A DNA stretch of 64,000 nucleotides from CAVUXJ01 sp963814975. Lineage in GTDB: Bacteria > Acidobacteriota > Vicinamibacteria > Vicinamibacterales > CAVVIG01. A model generated the notes under the pieces. It was not told the DNA's origin. It was given only the letters and a program-made list of their open reading frames with translations, and searched no databases. The stretch lies in NCBI GenBank assembly GCA_963814975.1, contig CAWFFB010000018.1, positions 62,001-126,000 of the forward strand. Direction: 5' to 3'. The position numbers were made by a program, and so were the translations under genes. Shown here one piece after another: positions 8,196-16,927 of the stretch. Each line of letters starts with the position of its first letter. The first letter of the stretch is position 1.

Positions 8196-8885
8196 ATGAA
8201 AATTCGAGCCGTTCTTTTTGATTTGGATGGAACTCTCCTGGATCGCAGGGTCACGTTTCGCTGCCACTTGCAGCTCCAAGTCCAGAGACTGGCTAACCTG
8301 TTCCCAGATGCAGGGGGCGACCTCGTCGACCGTATGTTGGTTCTCGATGACAACGGCAGTGCGCCGCGCCAAGAGTTCTATCGCCTGATCGAGGCGGAGT
8401 TCAGTCTGCCGCGGGGGGCATCGGCTCGGTTGCGGGACGATTTCGAGGCTCATTTCCCGGAGAGCTGTGTCCCGGTCCCGAATCTCTCCGTGACATTGAA
8501 TGCCCTTCGAGGAGCGGGCATCAAGCTGGGTCTTATCACGAACGGGCGGGTACTGATTCAGGGGAGAAAGATCGACGGACTCGGCATTCGACACCTGCTT
8601 GATGTTGTCGTCATCTCGGAGTCAGCTGGAGTCCGGAAGCCGGATCCTCGTATTTTCAACGATGCCTTGAGTCGACTGGGCGTCGTCCCGTCTGCCGCCG
8701 CCTATGTCGGCGACAACCCTGACGTCGACGTTCTGGGAGCCAAGCGGAGCGGTCTTCTTGCCATCTGGAAGCGCGACAACTTCTGGCCTGAACCTGGCAA
8801 TTGCGATTACCTCATCGACGACCTGAACGAACTTCCGTCGGTGTTGGCTTCCGCTTCGGACTCTACTGCGTCTGTGACTGTCTAG
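8196..8885 (+). CDS. HAD-superfamily hydrolase
   Basis: A HAD phosphatase of about 229 residues. Motif I is VLFDLDGTLLD with the nucleophile Asp and the acid/base Asp. A helical cap follows. Motif II is LGLITNGR, motif III is the Lys in GVRKPDPRIF, and motif IV is YVGDNPDVDVLGAKRSG. This layout fits the subfamily I group that includes YjjG-like nucleotidases and phosphoglycolate phosphatase relatives. The substrate cannot be assigned. The start is put at MKIRAVLF. A start at 8124 would overlap the previous stop as TGATG, so translational coupling is a possible alternative. Confidence 0.9.
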   Translation: MKIRAVLFDLDGTLLDRRVTFRCHLQLQVQRLANLFPDAGGDLVDRMLVLDDNGSAPRQEFYRLIEAEFSLPRGASARLRDDFEAHFPESCVPVPNLSVTLNALRGAGIKLGLITNGRVLIQGRKIDGLGIRHLLDVVVISESAGVRKPDPRIFNDALSRLGVVPSAAAYVGDNPDVDVLGAKRSGLLAIWKRDNFWPEPGNCDYLIDDLNELPSVLASASDSTASVTV

Positions 8886-8988
8886 TCTCCAAATGCAGCC
8901 GACGTGTCCAATCTCCTGTGTGATCATGTCGCGGGCGGCACGCGGCTGATTTGGAACGTCAGACCGCAACGAAAACCGTGGTTCTAAC

Positions 8989-9570
8989 ATGAAGCGTATT
9001 TGCGTCTTTGCCGGATCCAATTTGGGCGCCCGGCACGAGTACCGCGCGGTCGCTCAAGAACTGGGATCCATACTCGCACAGCGCGAGGTGGGCTTGATCT
9101 ACGGTGGAGCGCGGGTCGGGCTCATGGGTGCGGTGGCGGATGCGGTTCTTACTGCGCGCGGTCATGTGACAGGTATCATTCCCGAGGCCCTCGTTGTTAA
9201 AGAAGTAGCGCACGCCGGACTGTCCGAACTGCGAGTCGTCAAATCCATGCATGAGCGAAAGGCCACGATGGCGGACCTCGCCGACGGCTTCATCGCGCTG
9301 CCTGGTGGTTGGGGCACCTTGGAAGAATTCTTCGAAGTTCTCACCTGGGCGCAGCTCGGACTCCATCAGAAGCCGTGCGGTTTGCTGAACGTCGAACGCT
9401 ATTTCGATCGGCTGCTGGCGTTTTTGGGTAACGCCATCGACGAAGGCTTTCTTAAACGCGAACACGGCGCGATGGTCTCAGTGTCCAGTTCTCCGGGCGC
9501 TTTGCTTGACATGTTGGCGGCGTACCGTGCGCCCGCGGTTGAGAAGTGGATCGACGGGGCGGCGACGTAA
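8989..9570 (+). CDS. LOG-family nucleotide-binding protein
   Basis: A 193-residue LOG (Lonely Guy) or TIGR00730-type protein. These are Rossmann-fold enzymes that cleave nucleoside 5'-monophosphates, including cytokinin ribotides, to base plus ribose 5-phosphate. Seen here are the N-terminal ICVFAGSNLGA, GLIYGGARVGLMGAVADA, the HERKATMADLADGFIALPGG segment with catalytic Arg, and PGGWGTLEEFFEVLTWAQLG. Length is typical. It is near the HAD hydrolase but separated by about 100 bases. Confidence 0.93.
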   Translation: MKRICVFAGSNLGARHEYRAVAQELGSILAQREVGLIYGGARVGLMGAVADAVLTARGHVTGIIPEALVVKEVAHAGLSELRVVKSMHERKATMADLADGFIALPGGWGTLEEFFEVLTWAQLGLHQKPCGLLNVERYFDRLLAFLGNAIDEGFLKREHGAMVSVSSSPGALLDMLAAYRAPAVEKWIDGAAT

Positions 9571-9857
9571 CGCGACGTCGTTGCACTCGCGGGCCAAGGG
9601 TATCCAGTCCTACAGCATTGGGCCAGCCTCGACCGACGATGACGCCTTGAGATTCGGCGCGCATAGCGACGTCGAACGCTTGCTGGAATCATCTCTCTAC
9701 GGATTGGTCGAGTTCACATGGCGAGCCGTTCTCGAAGTGTCCGGAAGGCGGTGAGTGTCCTCTCACTGATGCGGCCGGCGACGAAGGCACGCCTTGTCCG
9801 GGCTCGATAGCTAATCCGTTTCCACAGGCGACGTCCGTGGAGTACACTCCCGCCGCT
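9571..9857. other. Intergenic, no gene seen
   Basis: About 285 bases between two plus-strand genes. No supported reading frame or strong hairpin. The promoter of the membrane-protein gene is presumably here. Confidence 0.4.
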
Positions 9858-10607
9858 ATGGCATCGACACTCACGACGGCAGACGTCGGTGGCAGGGTGC
9901 TCAGGGCGCCGGCCGGTTCCGCCCGATGGCGGCAGCGATTGTTCTTCACGGGCATCCCCCTCGCGATGGCGGTGGCGGTATTCGTCGGCTTCGCGCCGAC
10001 GTACTACCTGAAGACAGCCTATGGAACGCCGGCGCTGGCGCCCCTGTACCACCTTCACGGATTTCTGTTCTCGCTGTGGATAGTCCTGCTCGTCGTTCAA
10101 CCCGGCCTCGTGGCAGCGCGACGCATCAACCTGCATCGCAGGCTTGGGACCGTTGGCGGGGTGCTGGCGGCCGCGATGGTCCCGACCGCCTTGGCCGTCG
10201 CAATCGATATGGGACGCCGGGGTGCGGCGCCACCGGGCGTGCCCCCACTCTCGTTTCTTGCAGTGCCGCTCGCGACGGTGATCGTGTTCCCGGCCCTCAT
10301 CGGCGCGGCGCTGGCGTGGCGGCGTCAGCCGGAGGTGCACAAGCGGCTCATGTTGATCGGCACGCTGGAACTGGTGCCGGCGGGCGTCGCCCGTTGGCCG
10401 GGCCTGGCCACTGCCGGACCGCTCGCGTATTTCGGTCTCACCGACCTGGTCCTGGTCGCGGTCGTGCTGTTCGACCTCGCGACACGCGGTCGCCCACATT
10501 CGGCCACGATCTGGGGCGGGCTGTTCCTGGTCGCGTCTCAGGTGCTGCGGATTGTCATCAGCGGCACTGGACCCTGGCTCGCATTTGCCGGGTGGCTAAT
10601 CGGGTAG
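9858..10607 (+). CDS. Polytopic membrane protein, DUF2306-like
   Basis: About 249 residues with roughly six or seven predicted membrane spans. The second span region PLYHLHGFLFSLWIVLLVVQ, followed by RRINLHRRLG, is the His-rich pattern of a family common in Acidobacteriota and related to DUF2306 membrane proteins. EVHKRLMLIGT gives a further conserved-looking His. Histidines at helix ends could bind haem or metal, but this is inference. The ATG at 9858 is preferred over an in-frame GTG at 9837. Confidence 0.8.
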   Translation: MASTLTTADVGGRVLRAPAGSARWRQRLFFTGIPLAMAVAVFVGFAPTYYLKTAYGTPALAPLYHLHGFLFSLWIVLLVVQPGLVAARRINLHRRLGTVGGVLAAAMVPTALAVAIDMGRRGAAPPGVPPLSFLAVPLATVIVFPALIGAALAWRRQPEVHKRLMLIGTLELVPAGVARWPGLATAGPLAYFGLTDLVLVAVVLFDLATRGRPHSATIWGGLFLVASQVLRIVISGTGPWLAFAGWLIG

Positions 10608-10759
10608 GGCAGGCGATCCTCGTCCCGCGCCCACAGGACGAGATGTAGCATTTCCGCCACCGCGATGCCCACCCTTCAGTCCGATCCGATCGCGGATCGT
10701 TTTCGCGCCGATAAGCGATGGCAGGTTCGAGCGCTCTACCTTAAAGGAGTCGCGTACAC

Positions 10760-11155
10760 ATGAAGTTCGGCTACACCATCGTCTGTTACGTCCCTGACGT
10801 CCCGACTTCACTCAACTTCTTCGAGCAAGCTTTTGGTTTTCCACGCCGGTTCCTGCACGAGTCGGGAACGTACGGGGAGTTGGAGACCGGCGAAACCACC
10901 CTTGCCTTTGCGGCACATCAGCTTGGCGAGATGAACTTGCCGTCCGGTCATGTCGCGGCCCATACATCGCCGCAGCCACTCGGAATGGAAATCGCCTTTG
11001 TCACGCCTGATGTCGAACACGCACACGAAAGAGCTGTCTCGGCTGGCGCTACAGAACTGTCAGCACCAAGAGCTAGACCATGGGGCCAAGTTGTTTCTTA
11101 TGTGGGCTGCCCCGACGGAACGCTTGTTGAGCTTTGTACGCCTGTCGGTGGCTAG
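10760..11155 (+). CDS. VOC (glyoxalase-like) protein
   Basis: A 131-residue vicinal oxygen chelate protein with paired beta-alpha-beta-beta-beta units: GYTIVCYVPDVPTSLNFFEQAFGF, then EIAFVTPDVEHAHERAVSAG and YVGCPDGTLVELCTPV. The C-terminal Glu in VELC is the usual metal-ligand position. A clear AAAGGAG lies upstream. It may act as a dioxygenase, an isomerase or a resistance-type binding protein. Nothing nearby decides which. Confidence 0.9.
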   Translation: MKFGYTIVCYVPDVPTSLNFFEQAFGFPRRFLHESGTYGELETGETTLAFAAHQLGEMNLPSGHVAAHTSPQPLGMEIAFVTPDVEHAHERAVSAGATELSAPRARPWGQVVSYVGCPDGTLVELCTPVGG

Positions 11156-11276
11156 CCAAAGGCAGGGCTTCGGCACATGGATGACTCGGAAAAACCAATT
11201 CTCAACTACCTCCTGTCCGAAGAGTGGGCGTCGAGCGAATTGTTGGACAATACGACATTGGCACTGGAGTGTGCAC

Positions 11277-11682
11277 ATGATTTCCCGTCAACAGTGGCTC
11301 TTCATGAAACTTGTGTCGGGGTTCAGCATGGCTGCCGTAGTCGCGGTTATCGTCTTACGAATCGGCTATTTGATGGACAGGGGTTCTTGGCTGAATACGC
11401 TCACGGTACCTGTCAGGCGGTGTGTTCGGTTGGACTACGGGAATCCTGTTCTTGCCAAAGACGAAGGCTGAGGATACGAAATTACCAGTGTTCAGAGCTG
11501 GTGCCGCTACCTTTATTGGCGGCTTCGTCGTCGCCAAGCTCGACCAGGTCTACGATGCCAGTTTTCAAGATGGTGTCATGTCCGAACAGTTTCTCATCGG
11601 TGTCTTGCTGTTTTCGACTGCGTTTGGAATCGGCCTCTTGTTTACGTTTGTCGGGCGGCTGGCTGATGACGCTTTCAAGTGA
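11277..11682 (+). pseudogene. Small membrane protein, frameshifted
   Basis: The first frame begins MISRQQWLFMKLVSGF and runs through one membrane span to about 11415. The sense then continues in the +1 frame as VFGWTTGILFLPKTKAEDTK with two or three more spans, ending GRLADDAFK. Read together they give a membrane protein of about 135 residues. A single extra base near 11410-11425 explains the break, either a sequencing error or a recent mutation. The family is not recognised. Confidence 0.6.
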
Positions 11683-11741
11683 CGCAACTGTTCCAGCTGT
11701 ATCGGTCGCGATGAGTGGGCCAACTTGAAAAGGGAGATCTG

Positions 11742-12197
11742 ATGGGGTTGCGCCACTGGGGGTGTTGCGTCCTCGCGGCAGCCTGGGCGGTTACCGTGGC
11801 CGCTTCGCAGAGGCCGCCCGTCGAATCGGATCAACAGGTCCTCATTAAACTCGAGCGGGGTTGGAACGAGGCGTTCTATCGAAAGGACGCGGCTTTCATT
11901 GAGACCATCCTAGCCGACGAGTTCATGGCGACGTACGACGATGGCAGTCGGGGCGACAAGGCGAAGGAGTTGGCGCTCGTGGCTGAGTTCAATCAACAGG
12001 TGGAATCAGCCATTCAGGACGAGTTCACAGTGAAGGTATACCGCGACACCGCCGTGGTTTGGTTTACATTGCGCTTGGTCGGCAACAAGCAGGGACAGCG
12101 GGCAGAACTGACGTTGCGCTATACCGACGTCTGGGTGATGCGCGACGGCCGGTGGCAGTGCGTGTCAACCCAGAGCACGAGGGTGAGCCCAAAGTAA
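11742..12197 (+). CDS. Secreted NTF2/DUF4440-like protein
   Basis: About 151 residues. A signal peptide (GCCVLAAAWAVTVAAS) is followed by one SnoaL/DUF4440-type alpha+beta cone domain: LIKLERGWNEAFYRKDAAFIETILADEF, VKVYRDTAVVWFTL and TDVWVMRDGRWQCVSTQST. This fold is used by ketosteroid-isomerase-like enzymes and many exported proteins of unknown role. The start at MGLRHW follows AAAAGGGAGATCTG. Single gene. Confidence 0.87.
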   Translation: MGLRHWGCCVLAAAWAVTVAASQRPPVESDQQVLIKLERGWNEAFYRKDAAFIETILADEFMATYDDGSRGDKAKELALVAEFNQQVESAIQDEFTVKVYRDTAVVWFTLRLVGNKQGQRAELTLRYTDVWVMRDGRWQCVSTQSTRVSPK

Positions 12198-12469
12198 GTC
12201 AGATGTTGACGAGCAACAGGAAGCGCGCGTGGTGCACGGTGCCCACCGAAGTCAGAGCTTCGTCGATCTGTGCGTTGTACTTCGCAAGGATCGCGGCAAT
12301 GGCGTTCGGGTCGGTGCCGGGCACGACCGGCATCAGCAGTGTCAACGGGTTTGCGATTCGTCCCTCGTTACGTGAACGTGATTGTTTTCGCCGGCTCTAC
12401 CACAACGGCGCACCATGACGCGGATTTCGAACGGACATTCGTGTGGTTGTTCGTCGAGGATCGCGACCT
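12198..12469. other. Convergent intergenic region
   Basis: About 270 bases between a plus-strand and a minus-strand gene. No clear gene or perfect terminator stem found. Confidence 0.4.
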
Positions 12470-13717
12470 TCACGCGCGGACGCCGAAGAGAATCCAGCAG
12501 AGCACCGCGCCGACGATGGTCATGCCGAGGCCCCAGGCAAGCAGCTGATTGAACAGCCGGCGCGCGTCGCTCCCCGGTGGTGCCCCGGCGATGTAGAGCG
12601 CACCGACCGTCGACAGCGACGACAAATCGACGAGGCTGGCCGACACGTTCATCGACCACGCGATCGACAACGGGTTCATCCCGCCGAGGTGTTGTGCCAG
12701 TTCAGGTGCCATCGGCAGGAAGGCCGGCAGCACCACGCCCGACGTGCTGCTGTAGACTGACACCAGCCCGGTGCCGAACGCCACCACGGCGGCGACGGTC
12801 TGCGGCGTGGACACCTGTGCGATCCCGCGTGTAATCAACGCCAGCCCCTGCGTTTCCTCGAGCATGGCGATCAGCACGGTGACGCCGGTCACCATCATGA
12901 TGACGCCCCAGGGCATCGCCCTGATCGCGGCCGATTCGTCGGCGGCCCGCAGCAGCAAGAGCGAGACGGCAATCACCAGCGCCACCAGCCCGACGTCGAG
13001 ACCAAAGGCGGCCACGGCGAGGATCAACAGGGCAATCCCGACGGCGGTCAGCCAGTGACGCGCTTGCATCGGGTCCGCCGGCGCTTCCGCCGCCACCGTT
13101 CGACCGTGCCTGCCGAACAGCTTCCAGCCGCCGAATATCAGGAACCCGCCCACGCCGACGATCGTATGCGCGAGTGCGTTGAGGGCAAACGTCGTCCACT
13201 CGACGCCGCCGAGTCCGATTCGCGCCATCACACCGTGCGCGACGATACCGGTTGGCGCGAATGGAGAGAGGGTGCCTGCCAGTGCACCGTTGCCGGTCAT
13301 CAACGCCATCAACAGCGGCGGCACTCCGGCGCGATGCGCCACCGCCATGGCCGGACCGGCAAGCAGCGCGCTTGCCGGGGTGGCGCCGGCGCCGATGGTG
13401 GCCAGCACGAAGCCGAGGAGAAAGAACAGGATCGGCAGCAACCCCGCGTGGCCGCGGCAGAGCCGCACGGCGCGTGCGGTCAACCGCGCAAGTGTCCCGT
13501 TCGTTTCGGCGATCCCGAAGAGCAACGTCACGCTCACGAGCGTGAGGAAGAGCGGGACGGGGAAATCAGCGGTGATGGCCGAGAGCGTCATCCCACCGAG
13601 GTAGACGCCGATCACCATCGCGAGGGCGAGGGAAAGGAGGCCGACGTTGATCGTCGTGACGCAGCTCAGGACGATCGCGACGACGAGCGCCGCGATCGAA
13701 ACCCAGGCCAGGTTCAC
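12470..13717 (-). CDS. MatC-like dicarboxylate carrier
   Basis: A 415-residue permease with about 11-12 hydrophobic segments, of the ion-transporter/MatC type that carries malonate or other dicarboxylates. The N-terminal region (INVGLLSLALAMVIGVYLGG, then LFGIAETNGTLARLTARAVR) matches the MatC N-terminal domain. GNGALAGTLSPFAPTGIVAHG and SSTSGVVLPAFLPMAP are the two re-entrant motif regions. The gene overlaps the end of the upstream MmgE/PrpD gene by 4 bases, so they form an operon. The likely role is uptake of the acid handled by that enzyme. Confidence 0.9.
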   Translation of the reverse strand: MNLAWVSIAALVVAIVLSCVTTINVGLLSLALAMVIGVYLGGMTLSAITADFPVPLFLTLVSVTLLFGIAETNGTLARLTARAVRLCRGHAGLLPILFFLLGFVLATIGAGATPASALLAGPAMAVAHRAGVPPLLMALMTGNGALAGTLSPFAPTGIVAHGVMARIGLGGVEWTTFALNALAHTIVGVGGFLIFGGWKLFGRHGRTVAAEAPADPMQARHWLTAVGIALLILAVAAFGLDVGLVALVIAVSLLLLRAADESAAIRAMPWGVIMMVTGVTVLIAMLEETQGLALITRGIAQVSTPQTVAAVVAFGTGLVSVYSSTSGVVLPAFLPMAPELAQHLGGMNPLSIAWSMNVSASLVDLSSLSTVGALYIAGAPPGSDARRLFNQLLAWGLGMTIVGAVLCWILFGVRA

Positions 13718-15129
13718 CGCGAGGCCACCGGCGTGCGGGTCAGCAGCTCGACCAGCTCACCCACATCGGCCATCTCTTCGATGGATTCGACGGCCTCGAA
13801 CACCGCCGTCACGTCATCCGGCGCCAGCACGAGTGAGGCGCAGTCGCTGAACTTCTCATACAGCTCGTCGCGCGTGAAGGGCCGCTCGGGGCCGCCCCGA
13901 TACCGCTCGTCGGCGTCCTGCACGAGCGTCCTTCCGTCGACGAGATCCACCTCGACCGTGCTGCGGATTCGATCGAAGCCGCGCGCCTCGATTGCCGGGT
14001 CGAGCACGGTGTTCACCTTCGCCATCATCTGCTGCACCGGTTCGCTCAACACGAACGCGTCGGTGAACTCGCGGATGCCGGCTTTCCGCCGCAGCGCGAT
14101 GCTCGCCAGGATGAACGGCGGACTGAACTTCGCCTCGAGTTCGCTCTGCGCCACTCCGTAGCGCAGCGGGTTGAGGATGTTCGAGCCGGCACGCAGGCGA
14201 ATCGCTTTGATGGTCTCCGGCCGCACGTCATGGGTCGTGACCAGCGTGCGCATCGCATCCATACTCGGATGGCCGAGCACGCCACACGGATACGGCTTGA
14301 TCGAGACGCCGGGCGACACGATCGTGTGCGGATTGCCAAGGACGCCGACGATCCGGTCGGCGTCGAAGCCGCTGCCGAAGCTGAATACCTTGAAGAAGCC
14401 CCACGGGCCGTCCAGCGCGTCCGCGCCGCCGGTGAACCCGTCGGCAGCCCACTCGGCCGCGAGCAGACCATTCTGCGCGGCGCGACCGACGTGAAGCGGC
14501 TTCGTCATCGTCCCGAAGTTGACGCGGATGCCGGAGGCCGAGCTCGCCGCAATCGCGAGCGCGTGCGCGCATGCCTCCGGCGCCAGGGCCAGCAGCTTCG
14601 CGGTCGCCGCCATCGCGCCGAACGTCCCCACGGTGCCGGAGGAGTGGAACCCCTGCTTGTAGTGATGCGGATGGATCGCCTCGGAGATCTTGCACTCGAC
14701 TTCGAACCCGGTGAGGAAGGCTTCGAGGAACTGCCGCCCGGTGGCGTGCTGCCGTTCGCCGACGGCCAGCGCGGCGGCCAATGGGGGCATGGTAGGGTGT
14801 GTCAGCAGACCAAAGATGCGATCGGGGGTCGTCGACAGCTGAGTGTCGTCAAAGTCGAGCGCATGACCACTCAGACCGTTCAACAGCGCGGCTGAAGCCG
14901 CGGTCGTCCGTTTTCCTGATCCGAGGACCGTCGCCTCGCCGGCTTCGCCGCGGGCGAGCACACGCCCGCGCGCGATCCGACTGGCGTCCGCCGTGGAACC
15001 GGCAAGCGCCACGCCCAGGCCGTCGATGATGCAGCGTTTGCCGATCTCGATGGCCTCGGTGGGAAACGCGGCGAGCTGCGCGCGGCTGAGGAAGGTGACG
15101 ACGGCGTTGGTTGCTGTAGGGTGAGTCAT
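13714..15129 (-). CDS. MmgE/PrpD family protein (first copy)
   Basis: About 471 residues of the MmgE/PrpD family, which contains 2-methylcitrate dehydratase, cis-aconitate decarboxylase and iminodisuccinate epimerase. Seen are RCIIDGLGVALAGS, the GHALDFDDTQLST active-site region, GFEVECKISEAIHPHHYKQGFH and KPYPCGVLGHPSMDAM. The start at MTHPTATNA is preferred to frames reaching 15258. Its 3' end overlaps the MatC-like carrier gene by 4 bases. A second family member lies in the divergent operon at 18329. The exact substrate is unknown. Confidence 0.92.
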   Translation of the reverse strand: MTHPTATNAVVTFLSRAQLAAFPTEAIEIGKRCIIDGLGVALAGSTADASRIARGRVLARGEAGEATVLGSGKRTTAASAALLNGLSGHALDFDDTQLSTTPDRIFGLLTHPTMPPLAAALAVGERQHATGRQFLEAFLTGFEVECKISEAIHPHHYKQGFHSSGTVGTFGAMAATAKLLALAPEACAHALAIAASSASGIRVNFGTMTKPLHVGRAAQNGLLAAEWAADGFTGGADALDGPWGFFKVFSFGSGFDADRIVGVLGNPHTIVSPGVSIKPYPCGVLGHPSMDAMRTLVTTHDVRPETIKAIRLRAGSNILNPLRYGVAQSELEAKFSPPFILASIALRRKAGIREFTDAFVLSEPVQQMMAKVNTVLDPAIEARGFDRIRSTVEVDLVDGRTLVQDADERYRGGPERPFTRDELYEKFSDCASLVLAPDDVTAVFEAVESIEEMADVGELVELLTRTPVASR

Positions 15130-15415
15130 GTGGTGAATGGTTGTGAATGCAGACGTACAAAAATGGCGCTCATCGTAGCACATCCATGCTCCCCGCCATC
15201 GAGGCGTGGAGCAGGAGAAGCGACCGCCGGACAGATATTTCTCCGCGGAGAATGACACGGAATCCGCTCATCTTCGCAGCGACGATTCGAGCGCGCGTCC
15301 ATATCCTCGATGAAGCGCTGACCGCGTACCTTCGCCGTCATTTGACGATGACACCAGCTTCGCATGATACTGCCCGCGCAGTGTTGAGTCGAACGAATGC
15401 CCTCCGGGTCTCGCG
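15130..15415. promoter_or_regulatory. Divergent promoter region of the organic-acid cluster
   Basis: The 286 bases between two divergent operons must carry promoters for both. I could not identify a convincing operator palindrome or boxes by eye. No regulator gene is encoded in the cluster. Confidence 0.45.
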
Positions 15416-16396
15416 ATGAAGTCACGCCGGAGTGGAGCTGACATCCAGAGACGACAATTCCTGCGGTTCGTCTGCGGCTCGGTGGGCGTATGGTCCGCCG
15501 GTTCGGCTGCGCAGGCCCGCTATCCCCGCAACGTGGTGATGCTCGCCACCCACTCGAGCCCGGGCGGGGGCAGCGACGTGTTCCTGCGGGTAATGGCGCC
15601 ACATCTCACGAGGATCCTTGGCGCGACGGTAGTGGTCGACAACATCGCCGGTGGAAGCGGCGCCAAGGCGATGGCGACCGTCGCGCGCACGAAACCGGAC
15701 GGGGGGCTCCTCTACGCGACGACGCCGACGTTCGTGTACACGTCGCTTCTGAGCCGACCGCCGGCCAGTTACCGCGACCTCGAGCCGCTCGTCAACGTGT
15801 TGTTCGATCCCGAGGTGATCTATACGGCCGCGGCGTCGCGGTTGAAGACACTGCGCGAGGTCATCGATCACGCACGCCAGACGCGGGGGCGATGGGGCGC
15901 CGCGAACCCGGCCTCACTGGAGCGGCAGACATTGGAGCGGCTCAAGCAGAAGGCTGGAGTCAGCGCCATCGTCGTCACCTTCGAGGGCGGCGGCGACATG
16001 CTGATCAACGTGCTCAACCACACGCTGGATATCGGCATCGGCGAGCTCCAGGAGATCCGCACACAGGTCGACGCCGGCAAGCTTCGGCTGCTCGGCGTGG
16101 TGGGCGACACGAGGCTCGCGCAGTTTCCCGACGTGCCGACGGTAAGGGAGCAGGGGATCGACCTGTCGGTCCGCAAGTTCCGTGGCCTGGCGGGACCGAA
16201 GGGAACGCCCCAACCCGTCATCGCCGCGTGGGAGGCCGCAATCCCAAAGCTGCTGGCGGACCCGGAGTACAAGAAGATCTACACGAGAAACGGCCTCGAA
16301 CCCGGCTTCCTTCCGCATCGCGAGTATGTCGCGTTCATGAACGACTTCGGCCGCCAGACGGAAGCCTTCCTGCGGGAGTCTGGCGCGATCCGGTGA
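15416..16396 (+). CDS. tctC: TctC/Bug-family periplasmic binding protein
   Basis: A 326-residue extracytoplasmic solute receptor of the tripartite tricarboxylate transporter (TTT) family. The N-terminus has QRRQFLRFVCG, a twin-arginine-type export signal. The mature part shows the Bug-fold landmarks VDNIAGGSGAKAMATVARTKPDG near the carboxylate site, FEGGGDMLINVLNHTLDIGIGE, and KLRLLGVVGDTRLAQFPDVPTVREQG. It is followed by TctB and TctA genes. The ligand is likely a di- or tricarboxylate but is not determined by sequence. Confidence 0.93.
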   Translation: MKSRRSGADIQRRQFLRFVCGSVGVWSAGSAAQARYPRNVVMLATHSSPGGGSDVFLRVMAPHLTRILGATVVVDNIAGGSGAKAMATVARTKPDGGLLYATTPTFVYTSLLSRPPASYRDLEPLVNVLFDPEVIYTAAASRLKTLREVIDHARQTRGRWGAANPASLERQTLERLKQKAGVSAIVVTFEGGGDMLINVLNHTLDIGIGELQEIRTQVDAGKLRLLGVVGDTRLAQFPDVPTVREQGIDLSVRKFRGLAGPKGTPQPVIAAWEAAIPKLLADPEYKKIYTRNGLEPGFLPHREYVAFMNDFGRQTEAFLRESGAIR

Positions 16397-16483
16397 GCGT
16401 GGCCGGCGGCGCCGGGTTCCTGGTTCGTGAACCGAACGGCGAGCACCAACGGGTGCCCGGCACTCGCAGTTTGCTGATGATCC

Positions 16484-16927
16484 ATGAAGAGAGATCTTGC
16501 ACTCGGCGTCGCGGGCTTCGTGCTTGCGGCGGTGTACTACCTGATGGCCACCGACCTGCCTGAGAGCCAGCTCGCAGATGCCGTCGGGCCGTCAGGGCTG
16601 CCGAGGATCTACGCCGTGGTGCTGGCTGGGATGTCCCTCATCCTGGTCGGGCAGTCTGTTAGGCGGGAGCCAGCCGAAGATACCGACGGTTCCGGGGCGT
16701 GGCGGGCCGCCGGGCTGCTGATGCTCGGCGCCTTCTACATTGCCATCGTGTCGACCGTCGGCTATCTCCTGTCGATTGCCGCGTTGATTGCGGCAACGAC
16801 CTGGTACCAAGGCCGCGTGTTCAATCTCCGCATCCTGTTGGTTGCCGTCGCCGGCGCCGTTATCCTCTGGCTGCTCTTCGTCGTGGTCCTCGGTGTTCCG
16901 CACCCGTCGGGATCGTGGATCTCGTAG
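16484..16927 (+). CDS. tctB: TctB-family small membrane subunit
   Basis: A 147-residue protein with four predicted membrane spans, the small poorly conserved subunit of TTT transporters (DUF1468). DAVGPSGLPRIYAVVLAGMS after the first span is the usual family signature region. It lies between tctC and tctA, and its last 13 bases overlap the proposed GTG start of tctA. Confidence 0.9.
   Translation: MKRDLALGVAGFVLAAVYYLMATDLPESQLADAVGPSGLPRIYAVVLAGMSLILVGQSVRREPAEDTDGSGAWRAAGLLMLGAFYIAIVSTVGYLLSIAALIAATTWYQGRVFNLRILLVAVAGAVILWLLFVVVLGVPHPSGSWIS

Noticed and set aside
5300..12200. Run of small same-strand genes as an integron cassette array
   Set aside because: No attC-like GTTRRRY/RYYYAAC pairs or integrase were found; only a 12-bp repeat was seen.
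16699..16914. Upstream extension of the TctA frame
   Set aside because: It lies wholly inside tctB in another frame and would add a non-TctA, Arg-rich N-terminus.
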